Shown here in pieces: positions 20,176-28,005 of a stretch of DNA of 64,000 nucleotides. Below the pieces are notes generated by a model. It ran no database searches. It was not told where the DNA came from and saw nothing but the letters and a program-made list of their open reading frames with translations. The stretch comes from an uncultured Flavobacteriaceae bacterium (lineage in GTDB: Bacteria > Bacteroidota > Bacteroidia > Flavobacteriales > Flavobacteriaceae). Position 1 is the stretch's first letter, and every line of letters starts with the position of its first letter. Where the stretch lies: positions 1 to 64,000 of the forward strand of contig CAJXVT010000001.1 of the NCBI GenBank assembly GCA_913062575.1. The letters run 5' to 3'. The position numbers and the translations under genes are program-made.

Positions 20176-21375
20176 TTAGTTATAGATTAAATAGTTCTTT
20201 CTTGTTTTTTTAAAGGTATTCAACTCTTTTTTCCAAGATTTTCTAATCTCTTTTTCTGGGGTTCCTTGCTCAATTTGTTGCTGTAATTTTTCTGTCCCAG
20301 CTAATTTTGTGAAAAATGCATTAAAGAATTTTTTTGAAGTGTTTTGTTTGTTGGCTTTAATCAACCAAGCTAAATTTAATTGACTTAAATCTTTATGTGC
20401 TGTTAAGTCTTCTCCAAAGCACTCTTTGTTTTTATGCTTTGGATATTTTGCTCCTTCATTAGATTGTGGAATAAAACTAAATTGGCTCTTTGCTAAAAAA
20501 GGAGAACCATAGATTTGAAATTGTGTTTCTGTTCCACGTCCTGCAGAAACGTTGGTTCCTTCAAAAAAGCACAAACTAGGATAGAGGTTGATGCTTTTAT
20601 CATTTGGTAAATTTGGGGATGGTTTTATTGGTAAAATATACCTTGAATGATGTGTGTAATTTTGTAATGGGATTACGGTTAAGTCACATTGTATTCCGTT
20701 TTTTAACCATTTTTCGCCATTAATCATTTGTCCATATTCACTAATCGTCATTCCATAAACTACAGGGACAGGGTGCATTCCAACAAAACTTTTATGTTCC
20801 ATTTCTAAAACAGGCCCATCAATATAATGCCCGTTTGGGTTTGGTCTGTCTAAAATAATCAGTGGAATTCCAGCTTCAGCTGCAGCTTCCATTACATAAT
20901 GCAAAGAAGAAATGTAGGTGTAAAAACGAGCACCCACATCTTGGATGTCAAAAACAAGTACATCAATTCCTTCTAATTGTGTTGCAGAAGGTTTTTTGTT
21001 TTTACCGTATAAAGAAATAATTGGCAGACCTGTTTTGGTGTCAATTCCATCTTTAACAACTTCACCAGCATCTGCTTTTCCTCTAAAACCGTGTTCTGGA
21101 GCAAATACTTTTTTGATATTGATATCTAAAGAAATCAAACTATCCACCAAATGCACAAATTCTCTTTTCTTTTTTCTCTTTTCTCCTTTTTCTATAACTG
21201 AAGTTTGATTGGCAATAATAGCAACATTTTTACCTTTTAATAAGTGTACATATAAATTTGTTTGAGCGGCACCAACTTTAATTTCAGTTGATTTTTGTGC
21301 ACAAGAAGTCAAAGTGAAACTTATGCTTAATAATAAGATTAAATATGTACTTTTGAAACGAACTAATGGAATCAT
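20176..21375 (-). CDS. namZ: DUF1343 family exo-beta-N-acetylmuramidase (NamZ-like), lipoprotein
   Basis: NamZ enzymes (DUF1343, GH171) release MurNAc from the non-reducing end of peptidoglycan fragments. The 399-residue protein has a lipoprotein signal (lipobox LTSC, about Cys 25). Family blocks seen are FAPEHGFRGKADAG, VFDIQDVGARFYTYISS, ILDRPNPNG, and PNLPNDKSINLYPSLCFFEGTNVSAGRGTE. It is the first gene of an operon with a serine hydrolase. Its ATG lies only 4 bases from the start of the divergent permease gene, so its promoter must lie inside that gene; I see no clear -7 box there. Confidence 0.9.
   Translation of the reverse strand: MIPLVRFKSTYLILLLSISFTLTSCAQKSTEIKVGAAQTNLYVHLLKGKNVAIIANQTSVIEKGEKRKKKREFVHLVDSLISLDINIKKVFAPEHGFRGKADAGEVVKDGIDTKTGLPIISLYGKNKKPSATQLEGIDVLVFDIQDVGARFYTYISSLHYVMEAAAEAGIPLIILDRPNPNGHYIDGPVLEMEHKSFVGMHPVPVVYGMTISEYGQMINGEKWLKNGIQCDLTVIPLQNYTHHSRYILPIKPSPNLPNDKSINLYPSLCFFEGTNVSAGRGTETQFQIYGSPFLAKSQFSFIPQSNEGAKYPKHKNKECFGEDLTAHKDLSQLNLAWLIKANKQNTSKKFFNAFFTKLAGTEKLQQQIEQGTPEKEIRKSWKKELNTFKKTRKNYLIYN
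21348..21355 (+). promoter_or_regulatory. -7 promoter box (TACTTTTG) for the permease gene, inside namZ
   Basis: TACTTTTG matches TAnnTTTG, 24 bases before the TTG at 21380. It lies within the signal-peptide codons of the divergent namZ. Confidence 0.5.
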
Positions 21376-21379
21376 ACAA

Positions 21380-22612
21380 TTGAATTACGAGTTATTTATT
21401 GCGAAACGAATTATTGCTGGTAAAGAGTATAAAAATAGTATTTCATCTCCAATAATAAAAATTGCAATTACAGCAATCGCGTTGGGGATAATTATTATGA
21501 TGATTTCCGTAGCTACAGGATCTGGTTTCCAACAAAAAATAAGAGACAAAATATCTGGTTTTAAAGGCCATGTTCAGATTACAAACTACGACGATAATAA
21601 CTCTGAAGTTTCTATTACTTCAATTGATAAAAACCAAGATTTCTACCCAGATTTTAAAGATGTTTCAGGCATTAAAAATGTTCAAATATTTGCTAATAAA
21701 GGCGGGATGATACGGACAGAAACTGACTTTGAAGGAATTATTTTTAAAGGTGTTTCTACCGATTATGATTGGTCTTTCTTTGAAGAATACTTAGTGGAAG
21801 GGAGATTGCCAAATTTCAATCAGTCAAGAGTAAGAGATGTTTTATTGTCTAAAACTTTGGTTGATAAGCTGCAATTGAAATTAAACGAAACTATTGAAGT
21901 CCATTTTTTTAAATCAAATAAGAAACTACCAAGTCGCTATAAATTAATTATTGTTGGAATCTACGATTCTGGTTTTAATCAATTCGATAAGAATATGGTT
22001 ATTGGAGATATTCGAGAAGTTCAGAGATTAAATAACTGGAATGAAAATCAAATTGGAGGTTTTGAAGTATTGTTAGATAATTTTGATGACATCAACCAAA
22101 AAGGAAACGAAATATATGCAAATATTGGCTCCACATTAAATAGTATTACAATTGTAGATAATTATTCCATAATTTTTGAATGGATAGAGTTATTTGATAA
22201 TAATGTGTGGTTTATTATCGGAATCATGATTTTAGTGGCAAGTATTAATATGATTACTGCTTTATTGGTGTTAATTCTTGAACGTGTTCAAATGGTGGGA
22301 GTTTTAAAAGCATTGGGAAGTGACAATTGGAGTGTGCGTAAAATCTTCTTGTACAATGCTGGGTATTTAATTTTAAAAGGATTGTTCTGGGGAAATGTTA
22401 TAGGAATAGGGTTACTTTTATTACAGCAAAAATTTGAACTGATTACCCTTGATCCAGCATCCTATCATGTTTCTACAATACCTGTTGATATTGATGTTTT
22501 GTCAATTTTATTTTTAAATATTGGTACTTTAATTTTGTGTTTTTTAATGTTGATTATTCCTTCGTATATCATCACAAAAATCAATCCTTCAAAATCCATT
22601 CAATTTTCTTAA
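21380..22612 (+). CDS. FtsX-domain ABC transporter permease (LolC/E or MacB-like)
   Basis: This inner-membrane permease has one N-terminal helix (about residues 20-45 from the TTG), a large periplasmic domain, then three C-terminal helices with an FtsX-type segment (VQMVGVLKALGSDNWSVRKIF). That is the layout of LolC/LolE and MacB. Homologs begin MNYELFIAKRIIAGK, which places the start at the TTG at 21380. The in-frame ATG at 21314 would lie upstream of the -7 box and deep in namZ. The ATPase partner is not in the window. A cystathionine beta-synthase gene follows 22 bases later. Confidence 0.85.
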   Translation: MNYELFIAKRIIAGKEYKNSISSPIIKIAITAIALGIIIMMISVATGSGFQQKIRDKISGFKGHVQITNYDDNNSEVSITSIDKNQDFYPDFKDVSGIKNVQIFANKGGMIRTETDFEGIIFKGVSTDYDWSFFEEYLVEGRLPNFNQSRVRDVLLSKTLVDKLQLKLNETIEVHFFKSNKKLPSRYKLIIVGIYDSGFNQFDKNMVIGDIREVQRLNNWNENQIGGFEVLLDNFDDINQKGNEIYANIGSTLNSITIVDNYSIIFEWIELFDNNVWFIIGIMILVASINMITALLVLILERVQMVGVLKALGSDNWSVRKIFLYNAGYLILKGLFWGNVIGIGLLLLQQKFELITLDPASYHVSTIPVDIDVLSILFLNIGTLILCFLMLIIPSYIITKINPSKSIQFS

Positions 22613-22617
22613 ATTTG
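22610..22617 (+). promoter_or_regulatory. -7 promoter box (TAAATTTG) overlapping the permease stop codon
   Basis: TAAATTTG starts on the TAA stop of the permease gene and ends 17 bases before the ATG of the next gene. That gene may be transcribed from its own start as well as by read-through. Confidence 0.5.
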
Positions 22618-22634
22618 CAATCTAAATTTAAGAA

Positions 22635-23993
22635 ATGAAATACGCTAAAAATATATTAGAAACGATTGGTAACACACCTTTAGTTCAGTTAAACTCTGTT
22701 ACAAAAGAAGTAGATGCTTTGGTCTTAGCTAAGGTAGAGACATTTAATCCTGGGAATTCTGTAAAGGATAGAATGGCTTTGAAAATGATTGAAGATGCAG
22801 AAGCTGATGGGAGATTAAAGCCAGGAGGAACTATTATTGAAGGAACTTCTGGAAATACAGGAATGGGATTGGCTTTAGCTGCCATAGTTAAAGGCTACAA
22901 ATGTATTTTTGTGATTTCTGATAAGCAATCTAAAGAGAAAATGGATATTTTACGTGCTGTTGGAGCAGAAGTAGTTGTGTGTCCAACTAATGTAGAGCCA
23001 GAAGATCCACGATCGTATTATTCGGTTTCTAAACGTTTAGGAGCAGAAACGCCAAACTCTTGGTATGTAAATCAATATGATAACCCAAGTAATGCTTTAG
23101 CGCATTACGAGCAAACAGCTCCAGAAATCTGGGAGCAAACAGACGGAAAAATCACACACCTTGTAGTTGGAGTTGGAACTGGAGGGACAATTTCTGGGAT
23201 TGGAAGATATTTAAAAGAGAAAAATCCAAATATCAAAATTTGGGGAGTTGACACGTATGGTTCTGTATTTAAAAAATACCATGAAACTGGGGTGTTTGAT
23301 GAGAATGAAATCTATCCATATATTACTGAAGGAATTGGAGAAGATATTTTACCTAAGAATGTAGATTTTAGCTTGATAGATGGATTTACAAAGGTAACTG
23401 ATAAAGATGCTGCAGTTTATACACGAATGATTGCTAAAGAAGAAGGGATTTTTGTTGGGAATTCTGCTGGGTCTGCTATTAAAGGATTGTTGCAATTAAA
23501 AGAGCACTTTACAAAAGATGATGTGGTTGTGGTGGTGTTTCACGATCATGGAAGTAGATATGTTGGTAAAATGTTTAATGATGAATGGATGCGTGAAAGA
23601 GGTTTCTTAGATGAAGAAATTACAACAGCTGCAGATTTGATTAAAGGTCATGTAGACTTGTCTTTAGTAACAGTAAAAACTGAAGAATTAGTTTCTCATG
23701 CAATTGAAAGAATGCGTGAATATAAAATTTCTCAAATTCCGGTTGAAGACGTAAATGGTTTTGTTGGTTCAGTTGATGAGACCGCTTTGTTAAGAAGTTA
23801 TTTAGCGGATAGAGATATTGCAGACAAACCAATTAGAGAAGTTATGGGAGCAATATACCCAGTTGTTAAAAAAGACACTTCAATAACAATTGTATCAAAA
23901 TTGATTACAAAAGAAAATCAAGCGGTATTGGTAGATTTAGAAGATGGGAAATTTAGTATTATTACTAAACATGATGTTATTAATGCTATCTAA
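22635..23993 (+). CDS. Cystathionine beta-synthase (PLP enzyme with CBS pair)
   Basis: This fold-type II PLP enzyme of 452 residues contains the cysteine-synthase core (about 1-320) with the PLP lysine K44 in NPGNSVKDRM and the GTSGNTG phosphate loop, then two CBS domains (about 335-450). The core-plus-CBS layout indicates cystathionine beta-synthase (homocysteine plus serine) rather than plain O-acetylserine sulfhydrylase, though some such proteins make cysteine directly. It acts in the cytoplasm. The CBS pair may bind an adenosyl ligand. A strong terminator follows. Confidence 0.9.
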   Translation: MKYAKNILETIGNTPLVQLNSVTKEVDALVLAKVETFNPGNSVKDRMALKMIEDAEADGRLKPGGTIIEGTSGNTGMGLALAAIVKGYKCIFVISDKQSKEKMDILRAVGAEVVVCPTNVEPEDPRSYYSVSKRLGAETPNSWYVNQYDNPSNALAHYEQTAPEIWEQTDGKITHLVVGVGTGGTISGIGRYLKEKNPNIKIWGVDTYGSVFKKYHETGVFDENEIYPYITEGIGEDILPKNVDFSLIDGFTKVTDKDAAVYTRMIAKEEGIFVGNSAGSAIKGLLQLKEHFTKDDVVVVVFHDHGSRYVGKMFNDEWMRERGFLDEEITTAADLIKGHVDLSLVTVKTEELVSHAIERMREYKISQIPVEDVNGFVGSVDETALLRSYLADRDIADKPIREVMGAIYPVVKKDTSITIVSKLITKENQAVLVDLEDGKFSIITKHDVINAI

Positions 23994-24011
23994 TTAGTTA
24001 TTATAAAAACA

Positions 24012-24043
24012 AAAAAGAGCAGCCCAATTGAGCTGCTCTTTTT
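24012..24043. terminator. Bidirectional terminator after the cystathionine beta-synthase gene
   Basis: The 12-bp stem AAAAAGAGCAGC/GCTGCTCTTTTT with an 8-base loop and further T-rich sequence sits between convergent genes. Confidence 0.88.
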
Positions 24044-24048
24044 TGTTT

Positions 24049-24546
24049 TTAACATCCACACCAAATTTCTATAATACTTTTGTTAGGTTGTTGCTTTATT
24101 GTGTAATAGCATCCAACACCATCATCTTTGGGGATGTATTTATTGTCTTTCCAAGTATTTGGAATGTCATTTAAATCTGCCTTGTAAATATTTTCTATCC
24201 ATTTTTTAAGCTTTTCTAAACTGGTTTTAGGGAAAGTAATAGATTCTGTTAAAGGCGAAGCTTCTCCACAGCTATTTGTGGTGAAAACAATTCCGAATTG
24301 ATACTTTTTTGTGTAGCCACATTCCATATTATCAAAATCAGGATCCAATTTAATGTCTAATTTATCAGAAGTAGCTTTGTAATTGTTGTTAAGGTAAAGT
24401 TCTATTAACTTCATGTTCTTAGTTCCATTTTTCTCAACGTTTGTCCGTAACTTTTTTACATTGGGGTGCTTTAAGTTAAATTGTTGTTGACTGAAAATTG
24501 AGAAGCTAAAAGAGAAGAGAAGTAAAAGAGTGAATTTTGTTTTCAT
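24049..24546 (-). CDS. Small secreted hypothetical protein
   Basis: The family is not recognised. The 165-residue protein has a cleavable signal peptide (residues 1-19, ending SIFSQQ) and so is periplasmic or secreted. It has six cysteines in the mature part, including a terminal CGC, which suggests disulfides. A candidate -7 box TATATTTA lies at 24551-24558, inside the T-rich tail of the terminator at 24568-24593. Confidence 0.75.
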   Translation of the reverse strand: MKTKFTLLLLFSFSFSIFSQQQFNLKHPNVKKLRTNVEKNGTKNMKLIELYLNNNYKATSDKLDIKLDPDFDNMECGYTKKYQFGIVFTTNSCGEASPLTESITFPKTSLEKLKKWIENIYKADLNDIPNTWKDNKYIPKDDGVGCYYTIKQQPNKSIIEIWCGC

Positions 24547-24567
24547 GCATTAAATATACAAAAAACA

Positions 24568-24593
24568 AAAACCACTTCGCTAGAAGTGGTTTT
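24568..24593 (-). terminator. Strong terminator closing the sigma-54-like unit
   Basis: The 11-bp stem AAAACCACTTC/GAAGTGGTTTT with a 4-base loop is followed on the minus strand by a T-rich tail including T6. It starts 1 base after the stop codon of the 19-codon ORF. Confidence 0.82.
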
Positions 24594-24594
24594 A

Positions 24595-24654
24595 TTAATC
24601 AACTAATTCAAATAATTTACACAATGAAAACAAGTCTCTCACATTTGCTTTCAT
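24595..24654 (-). CDS. Candidate 19-residue micropeptide (or small RNA) behind a sigma-54 promoter
   Basis: On the minus strand an ATG at 24654 opens the ORF MKANVRDLFSLCKLFELVD, which stops at 24595. The peptide is amphipathic with one Cys and no signal. The ATG falls at the start point expected for the sigma-54-like promoter at 24664-24680, and the terminator stem starts one base after the stop, so the transcript would be about 90 nt and nearly leaderless. The unit fills most of the 330-base gap between lipA and the small secreted protein gene; the remaining 24690-24825 is AT-rich with no further signal. It may instead be a regulatory RNA with a chance ORF. No family is known to me. Confidence 0.5.
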   Translation of the reverse strand: MKANVRDLFSLCKLFELVD

Positions 24655-24663
24655 TTTAGTATT

Positions 24664-24680
24664 TGCAAATGGCGTGCCAA
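24664..24680 (-). promoter_or_regulatory. Sigma-54 (-24/-12) promoter
   Basis: The minus strand reads TTGGCACG-CCAT-TTGCA. It matches the sigma-54 consensus YTGGCACGrNNNTTGCW at every fixed base except the single purine position, with the correct GG-to-GC spacing of 12. The predicted start is at about 24653-24654. Chance occurrence of the 12 core bases in an AT-rich 64-kb window is small. Confidence 0.7.
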
Positions 24681-24825
24681 AATGTGTTTTTCTTTGAAAA
24701 AAAGTTAAAAACTTATGATTTTTACATTTAATTAACATTTTACTATGATTTGAAAGTAGATATCGCAATTGTAATTTAATTTTAGTATCAACTTCACATT
24801 AAAAAGATAAAAACTTTGTAAAATA

Positions 24826-24858
24826 AAAAAGCTCATAATTTTTAATTATGAGCTTTTT
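24826..24858. terminator. Terminator of lipA
   Basis: A perfect 15-bp stem AAAAAGCTCATAATT/AATTATGAGCTTTTT with a 3-base loop lies 18 bases downstream of the lipA stop on the minus strand. Confidence 0.88.
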
Positions 24859-24876
24859 ATATAAATTACATATTCT

Positions 24877-25746
24877 TTATTTAGCGTGCTTATGTGCTTT
24901 GTAAGAAGAACGGACTAACGGGCCACTTTCTACATACATAAAGCCCATTTCTAAGCCTAAAGTTTCGTATTTTTTGAATTGCTCAGGAGTAATAAATTCA
25001 TGTACAGGTAAGTGCTTTTTTGAAGGCTGTAAATACTGACCAATGGTGATAATGTCTAAACCAACATTGCGTAAGTCTTTCATAGTTTGAATAACTTCTT
25101 CTTCTTTTTCACCTAATCCTAACATGATACCAGATTTGGTACGCATTCCGTTTTCTTTTAAGTATTTTAAAACACCTAAACTTCTATCGTATTTAGCTTG
25201 AATTCTAACTTCTCTAGTTAATCTTCTTACTGTTTCCACATTATGAGAAACTACTTCTGGAGCCACTTTTATAATTCTATCAATCTGTTTTTCGTTTCCT
25301 TGAAAATCAGGAATCAAAGTTTCTAATGTTGTAGTCGGGTTTGCTCTACGAACTGCATTTACTGTTTCTGCCCAAATAATAGAACCTCCATCTTTTAAGT
25401 CGTCTCTATCAACAGATGTTAATACAGCGTGTTTAATGCTCATTAGCTTTATAGAGCGCGCTACTTTTTCTGGTTCATCCCATTCAACAGTTTCAGGTCT
25501 TCCAGTTTTTACACCACAGAATCCACAAGAACGTGTACAGATATTTCCAAGTATCATAAAAGTTGCTGTTCCTTCTCCCCAACATTCTCCCATATTAGGG
25601 CAACTTCCACTAGCACAAATTGTATTTAATTTGTATTTGTCTACCAATCCACGTAATTCTGTGTATTTTTTACCTACAGGTAATTTTACACGCAACCATC
25701 TTGGTTTTTTTACTTTTTCTGGTAGGGTAACTGATTCGTTTGACAT
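24877..25746 (-). CDS. lipA: Lipoyl synthase
   Basis: This radical-SAM enzyme inserts two sulfurs into octanoyl-lipoyl domains in the cytoplasm. The auxiliary cluster cysteines are C44, C49 and C55 in [13 protein letters not shown], and the radical-SAM cysteines are C70, C74 and C77 in [10 protein letters not shown]. The C-terminal [10 protein letters not shown] motif supplies the Ser ligand. Its 289 residues are typical. It stands alone with a -7 box at 25764-25771 and the terminator at 24826-24858. It serves the same complexes as lpd at 13216. Confidence 0.96.
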   Translation of the reverse strand: MSNESVTLPEKVKKPRWLRVKLPVGKKYTELRGLVDKYKLNTICASGSCPNMGECWGEGTATFMILGNICTRSCGFCGVKTGRPETVEWDEPEKVARSIKLMSIKHAVLTSVDRDDLKDGGSIIWAETVNAVRRANPTTTLETLIPDFQGNEKQIDRIIKVAPEVVSHNVETVRRLTREVRIQAKYDRSLGVLKYLKENGMRTKSGIMLGLGEKEEEVIQTMKDLRNVGLDIITIGQYLQPSKKHLPVHEFITPEQFKKYETLGLEMGFMYVESGPLVRSSYKAHKHAK

Positions 25747-25763
25747 TCTATAAAATTGAATTG

Positions 25764-25771
25764 CAAAGTTA
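25764..25771 (-). promoter_or_regulatory. -7 promoter box (TAACTTTG) for lipA
   Basis: The minus-strand TAACTTTG is an exact TAnnTTTG match, 17 bases before the lipA ATG. Confidence 0.6.
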
Positions 25772-25961
25772 CAAAGAAAACTCGTATAAATTGATTAAAA
25801 ACCTAGCACTAAATTTGATTATAAAAATAATTTATTGCTTGCCTAATGCTTTTAAATCAAATTATATAGATACTCTTATAAACATGATTAAAGTAGCGGT
25901 TTATGCTTGATAAAAATAGCGATTCTAGTTTAAAGTTAAGACAATGTAGGGGGAGTTTTTA

Positions 25962-26525
25962 TTACGATTTCTTAATAATCTCAGCTAACAATTTTCTTGC
26001 GCGTAATATCTTAACTTTTACGTTATTCATTGGTTCTCCAATTTTATCAGAGATTTCTTTATAACTTAATTCCTGAAAATATCGAAGGTTAATTATTTCT
26101 TGATATTTTGGTTTTAATTGCTTGATGTCTTTCAATAATTTCGCAAGATTTTGCTCAGTAATAATTTTATCTTCTGGGGTAGGGCTAGCGTCTGCAACAT
26201 GATAGATTTCGTTGTCTTTTTCTTTGTATGGCTCTGCTTTTATAGATGATTTTTTCTTTCGTAAATTATCAATATGAATATTTTTTGAAATGGTAATTAG
26301 CCAAGTTTTAAATTTATATTTCTTATTGTAGGTGTCGAGTTTATCAAAAGCTTTTGAAAAAGTTTGAATAGTAATGTCTTCTGCATCATTATCGTTCTGA
26401 AGCTTTTTTAATTGATAATTGTGTACGCTATTCCAGAAATTATCCAGTAAAATGTTGAAAGCTAGTTGATTGCCATCTTTTGCTCTTTGGATGGTTTGTA
26501 ATAATTCGTCTCCTTTTATTTCCAA
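25962..26525 (-). CDS. ECF-type RNA polymerase sigma factor
   Basis: This sigma-70 family protein of the extracytoplasmic-function group has 187 residues. Region 2 spans about residues 20-95, with the DNDAEDITIQTFSKAF helix and a TWLITISKN segment. Region 4 spans about 130-180, with the helix-turn-helix LSYKEISDKIGEPMNNVKVK. No anti-sigma gene is adjacent. The start codon overlaps the end of the glycosyltransferase gene by 10 bases, so the two are translated from one message. Regulon unknown. Confidence 0.9.
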   Translation of the reverse strand: MEIKGDELLQTIQRAKDGNQLAFNILLDNFWNSVHNYQLKKLQNDNDAEDITIQTFSKAFDKLDTYNKKYKFKTWLITISKNIHIDNLRKKKSSIKAEPYKEKDNEIYHVADASPTPEDKIITEQNLAKLLKDIKQLKPKYQEIINLRYFQELSYKEISDKIGEPMNNVKVKILRARKLLAEIIKKS

Positions 26526-27622
26526 TGCGTAGGTTTTGAAAAAGTATTAGAGATAAAGATACTAAATTGAAACAAAAGAAGGAAAACCTCTAAAAAAGGC
26601 AAGAAGAATACCAATTGTTTTTCTTCGAGTTTTTTAGCTGAAATTCCAAATACAATAAAGAAAGTAATAAAATAAATTGCTACAACCAGCGTAATCATTT
26701 TCCAACTAAAGAGAAAATATAACAACGTTGCTAATAGGTAAAACATGAATTTTGAGATAAAAAATATCCCTAAAAAAAACTTGTGTTTAAATTTGTAATA
26801 AGAAGAAGTAGACACATGCCTTCTTTTTTGTCGAAACAACGCTTTTAAAGTTAATGGCGGATTTGAAATTGTAAAACTATCTGGATTGATCGTAAAAGTA
26901 GTATTACTTTTTGTTGCTGCTTCTTGAATAAATAAATCATCATCGCCAGATCTTACTTGGATATGACTTATAAATCCGTTGGTTTTAAAAAACTCACTTT
27001 TTGTATAGGCTAAATTCCTTCCAACACCCATATATGGCGAGCCAAGTTTTGCATAGGTAAAATACTGTAATGCTGTAAGAAGTGTTTCAAACCGGACTAA
27101 AAAATTCACAAAAGATTTTTTAGTATTGTATTTTCCATAACCTAAAATAATGGATTTATCTTCTGAAAAATTAGAAGTCATTTCTTGAATCCAGGAAGGT
27201 GACTTTGGATAACAATCTGCATCTGTAAATAATAAATGCTCATTTTTTGCTGCTTTAATTCCTAAGGTTAATGCGTACTTTTTATTTCCCCAAAAAGCTT
27301 CAATATTTTTTACATCAACAATTTTTATGCTGGTGTTTTTTTCTTTGAATGATTGCATTACTTCTAAAGTTGTATCCGTAGAAGCATCATTAATTAAAAT
27401 AATTTCGAAATCTGGATATTCTTGATTAAGTATAGATGGTAAAAATTTTGTCAAATTCTGAGCTTCATTTTTAGCACAAATGATTACAGAAATTGGTTTG
27501 GTAGTGGCTGTTTTTTTAAGCTCTTTGCTAAAAAGAAAAGAAGAAAAACATAAGAAATAAATGAGTTGAATACTGGTGACAGCTACTAAGATGTAGAATA
27601 GAACAGTAGGAATCATTATCAA
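26516..27622 (-). CDS. Membrane-bound glycosyltransferase family 2 protein
   Basis: This GT2 enzyme of 368 residues has one N-terminal helix (about 5-30), a GT-A catalytic domain (about 43-250) and two to three C-terminal helices (about 285-355). The nucleotide-sugar segments are SVIICAKNEAQNL and the NDASTDTT motif, the DxD-like motif is TDADCYP, and a QKRRHVSTSS motif matches the (Q/R)xxRW region of processive members. It probably adds a sugar to a lipid or cell-envelope polymer. It lies between the small Cys protein and the sigma factor in a three-gene operon. An alternative start is M3. Confidence 0.85.
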   Translation of the reverse strand: MIMIPTVLFYILVAVTSIQLIYFLCFSSFLFSKELKKTATTKPISVIICAKNEAQNLTKFLPSILNQEYPDFEIILINDASTDTTLEVMQSFKEKNTSIKIVDVKNIEAFWGNKKYALTLGIKAAKNEHLLFTDADCYPKSPSWIQEMTSNFSEDKSIILGYGKYNTKKSFVNFLVRFETLLTALQYFTYAKLGSPYMGVGRNLAYTKSEFFKTNGFISHIQVRSGDDDLFIQEAATKSNTTFTINPDSFTISNPPLTLKALFRQKRRHVSTSSYYKFKHKFFLGIFFISKFMFYLLATLLYFLFSWKMITLVVAIYFITFFIVFGISAKKLEEKQLVFFLPFLEVFLLLFQFSIFISNTFSKPTHWK

Positions 27623-27630
27623 GAAATCAA

Positions 27631-27834
27631 TTAGTTATGTTGAGTGTCTGAACAGGTATCAAACTGATCTGGAGTCTTACCACAAAACCCACAAGATTCT
27701 CCGCTCTCGTTTAACATTGGGTTTTGACTTGCACAAGTACCCGCAAATTCACCATCTTTTTTTGCCCAAATTTTTATTGCAATTCCAGCAAAAGCTAATC
27801 CTAATAAACCTATGGTAAGTAATACAAGTTTCAT
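27631..27834 (-). CDS. Small membrane protein with a cysteine cluster (NqrM-like)
   Basis: This 67-residue protein has one N-terminal helix (MKLVLLTIGLLGLAFAG) followed by a soluble tail with GTCASQNP, CGFCGK and DTC cysteines. The layout resembles NqrM (DUF539), the protein that delivers iron to the Na+-translocating NADH:quinone reductase, but I cannot confirm membership by reading. The start at 27834 is preferred because a consensus -7 box lies at 27854-27861; the frame is open to 27972, but that extension is unlikely coding. It is the first gene of the operon with the glycosyltransferase 8 bases downstream. Confidence 0.75.
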   Translation of the reverse strand: MKLVLLTIGLLGLAFAGIAIKIWAKKDGEFAGTCASQNPMLNESGESCGFCGKTPDQFDTCSDTQHN

Positions 27835-27853
27835 TAAATATAATTTGATTTGG

Positions 27854-27861
27854 CAAAGATA
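27854..27861 (-). promoter_or_regulatory. -7 promoter box (TATCTTTG) for the Cys protein-GT2-sigma operon
   Basis: The minus-strand TATCTTTG is an exact TAnnTTTG match, 19 bases before the ATG at 27834. It fixes that start. Confidence 0.6.
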
Positions 27862-28005
27862 CTTATTTATAAAAAAAAAGAACCAAAAAAACACGTTAAA
27901 GTATTGATTATATTTACATAAAAAACGAACACTAAAGTTAAAATAATCAAACTCTAAAGTAGGGTATATCAAAAGATAGCTGTTATATATACAAAACCAA
28001 TAATC

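Noticed and set aside
27835-27972. N-terminal extension of the small Cys-cluster protein
   Set aside because: It lies upstream of an exact -7 box at 27854-27861 and encodes a Phe/Tyr/Asn-rich stretch with no sensible pattern.
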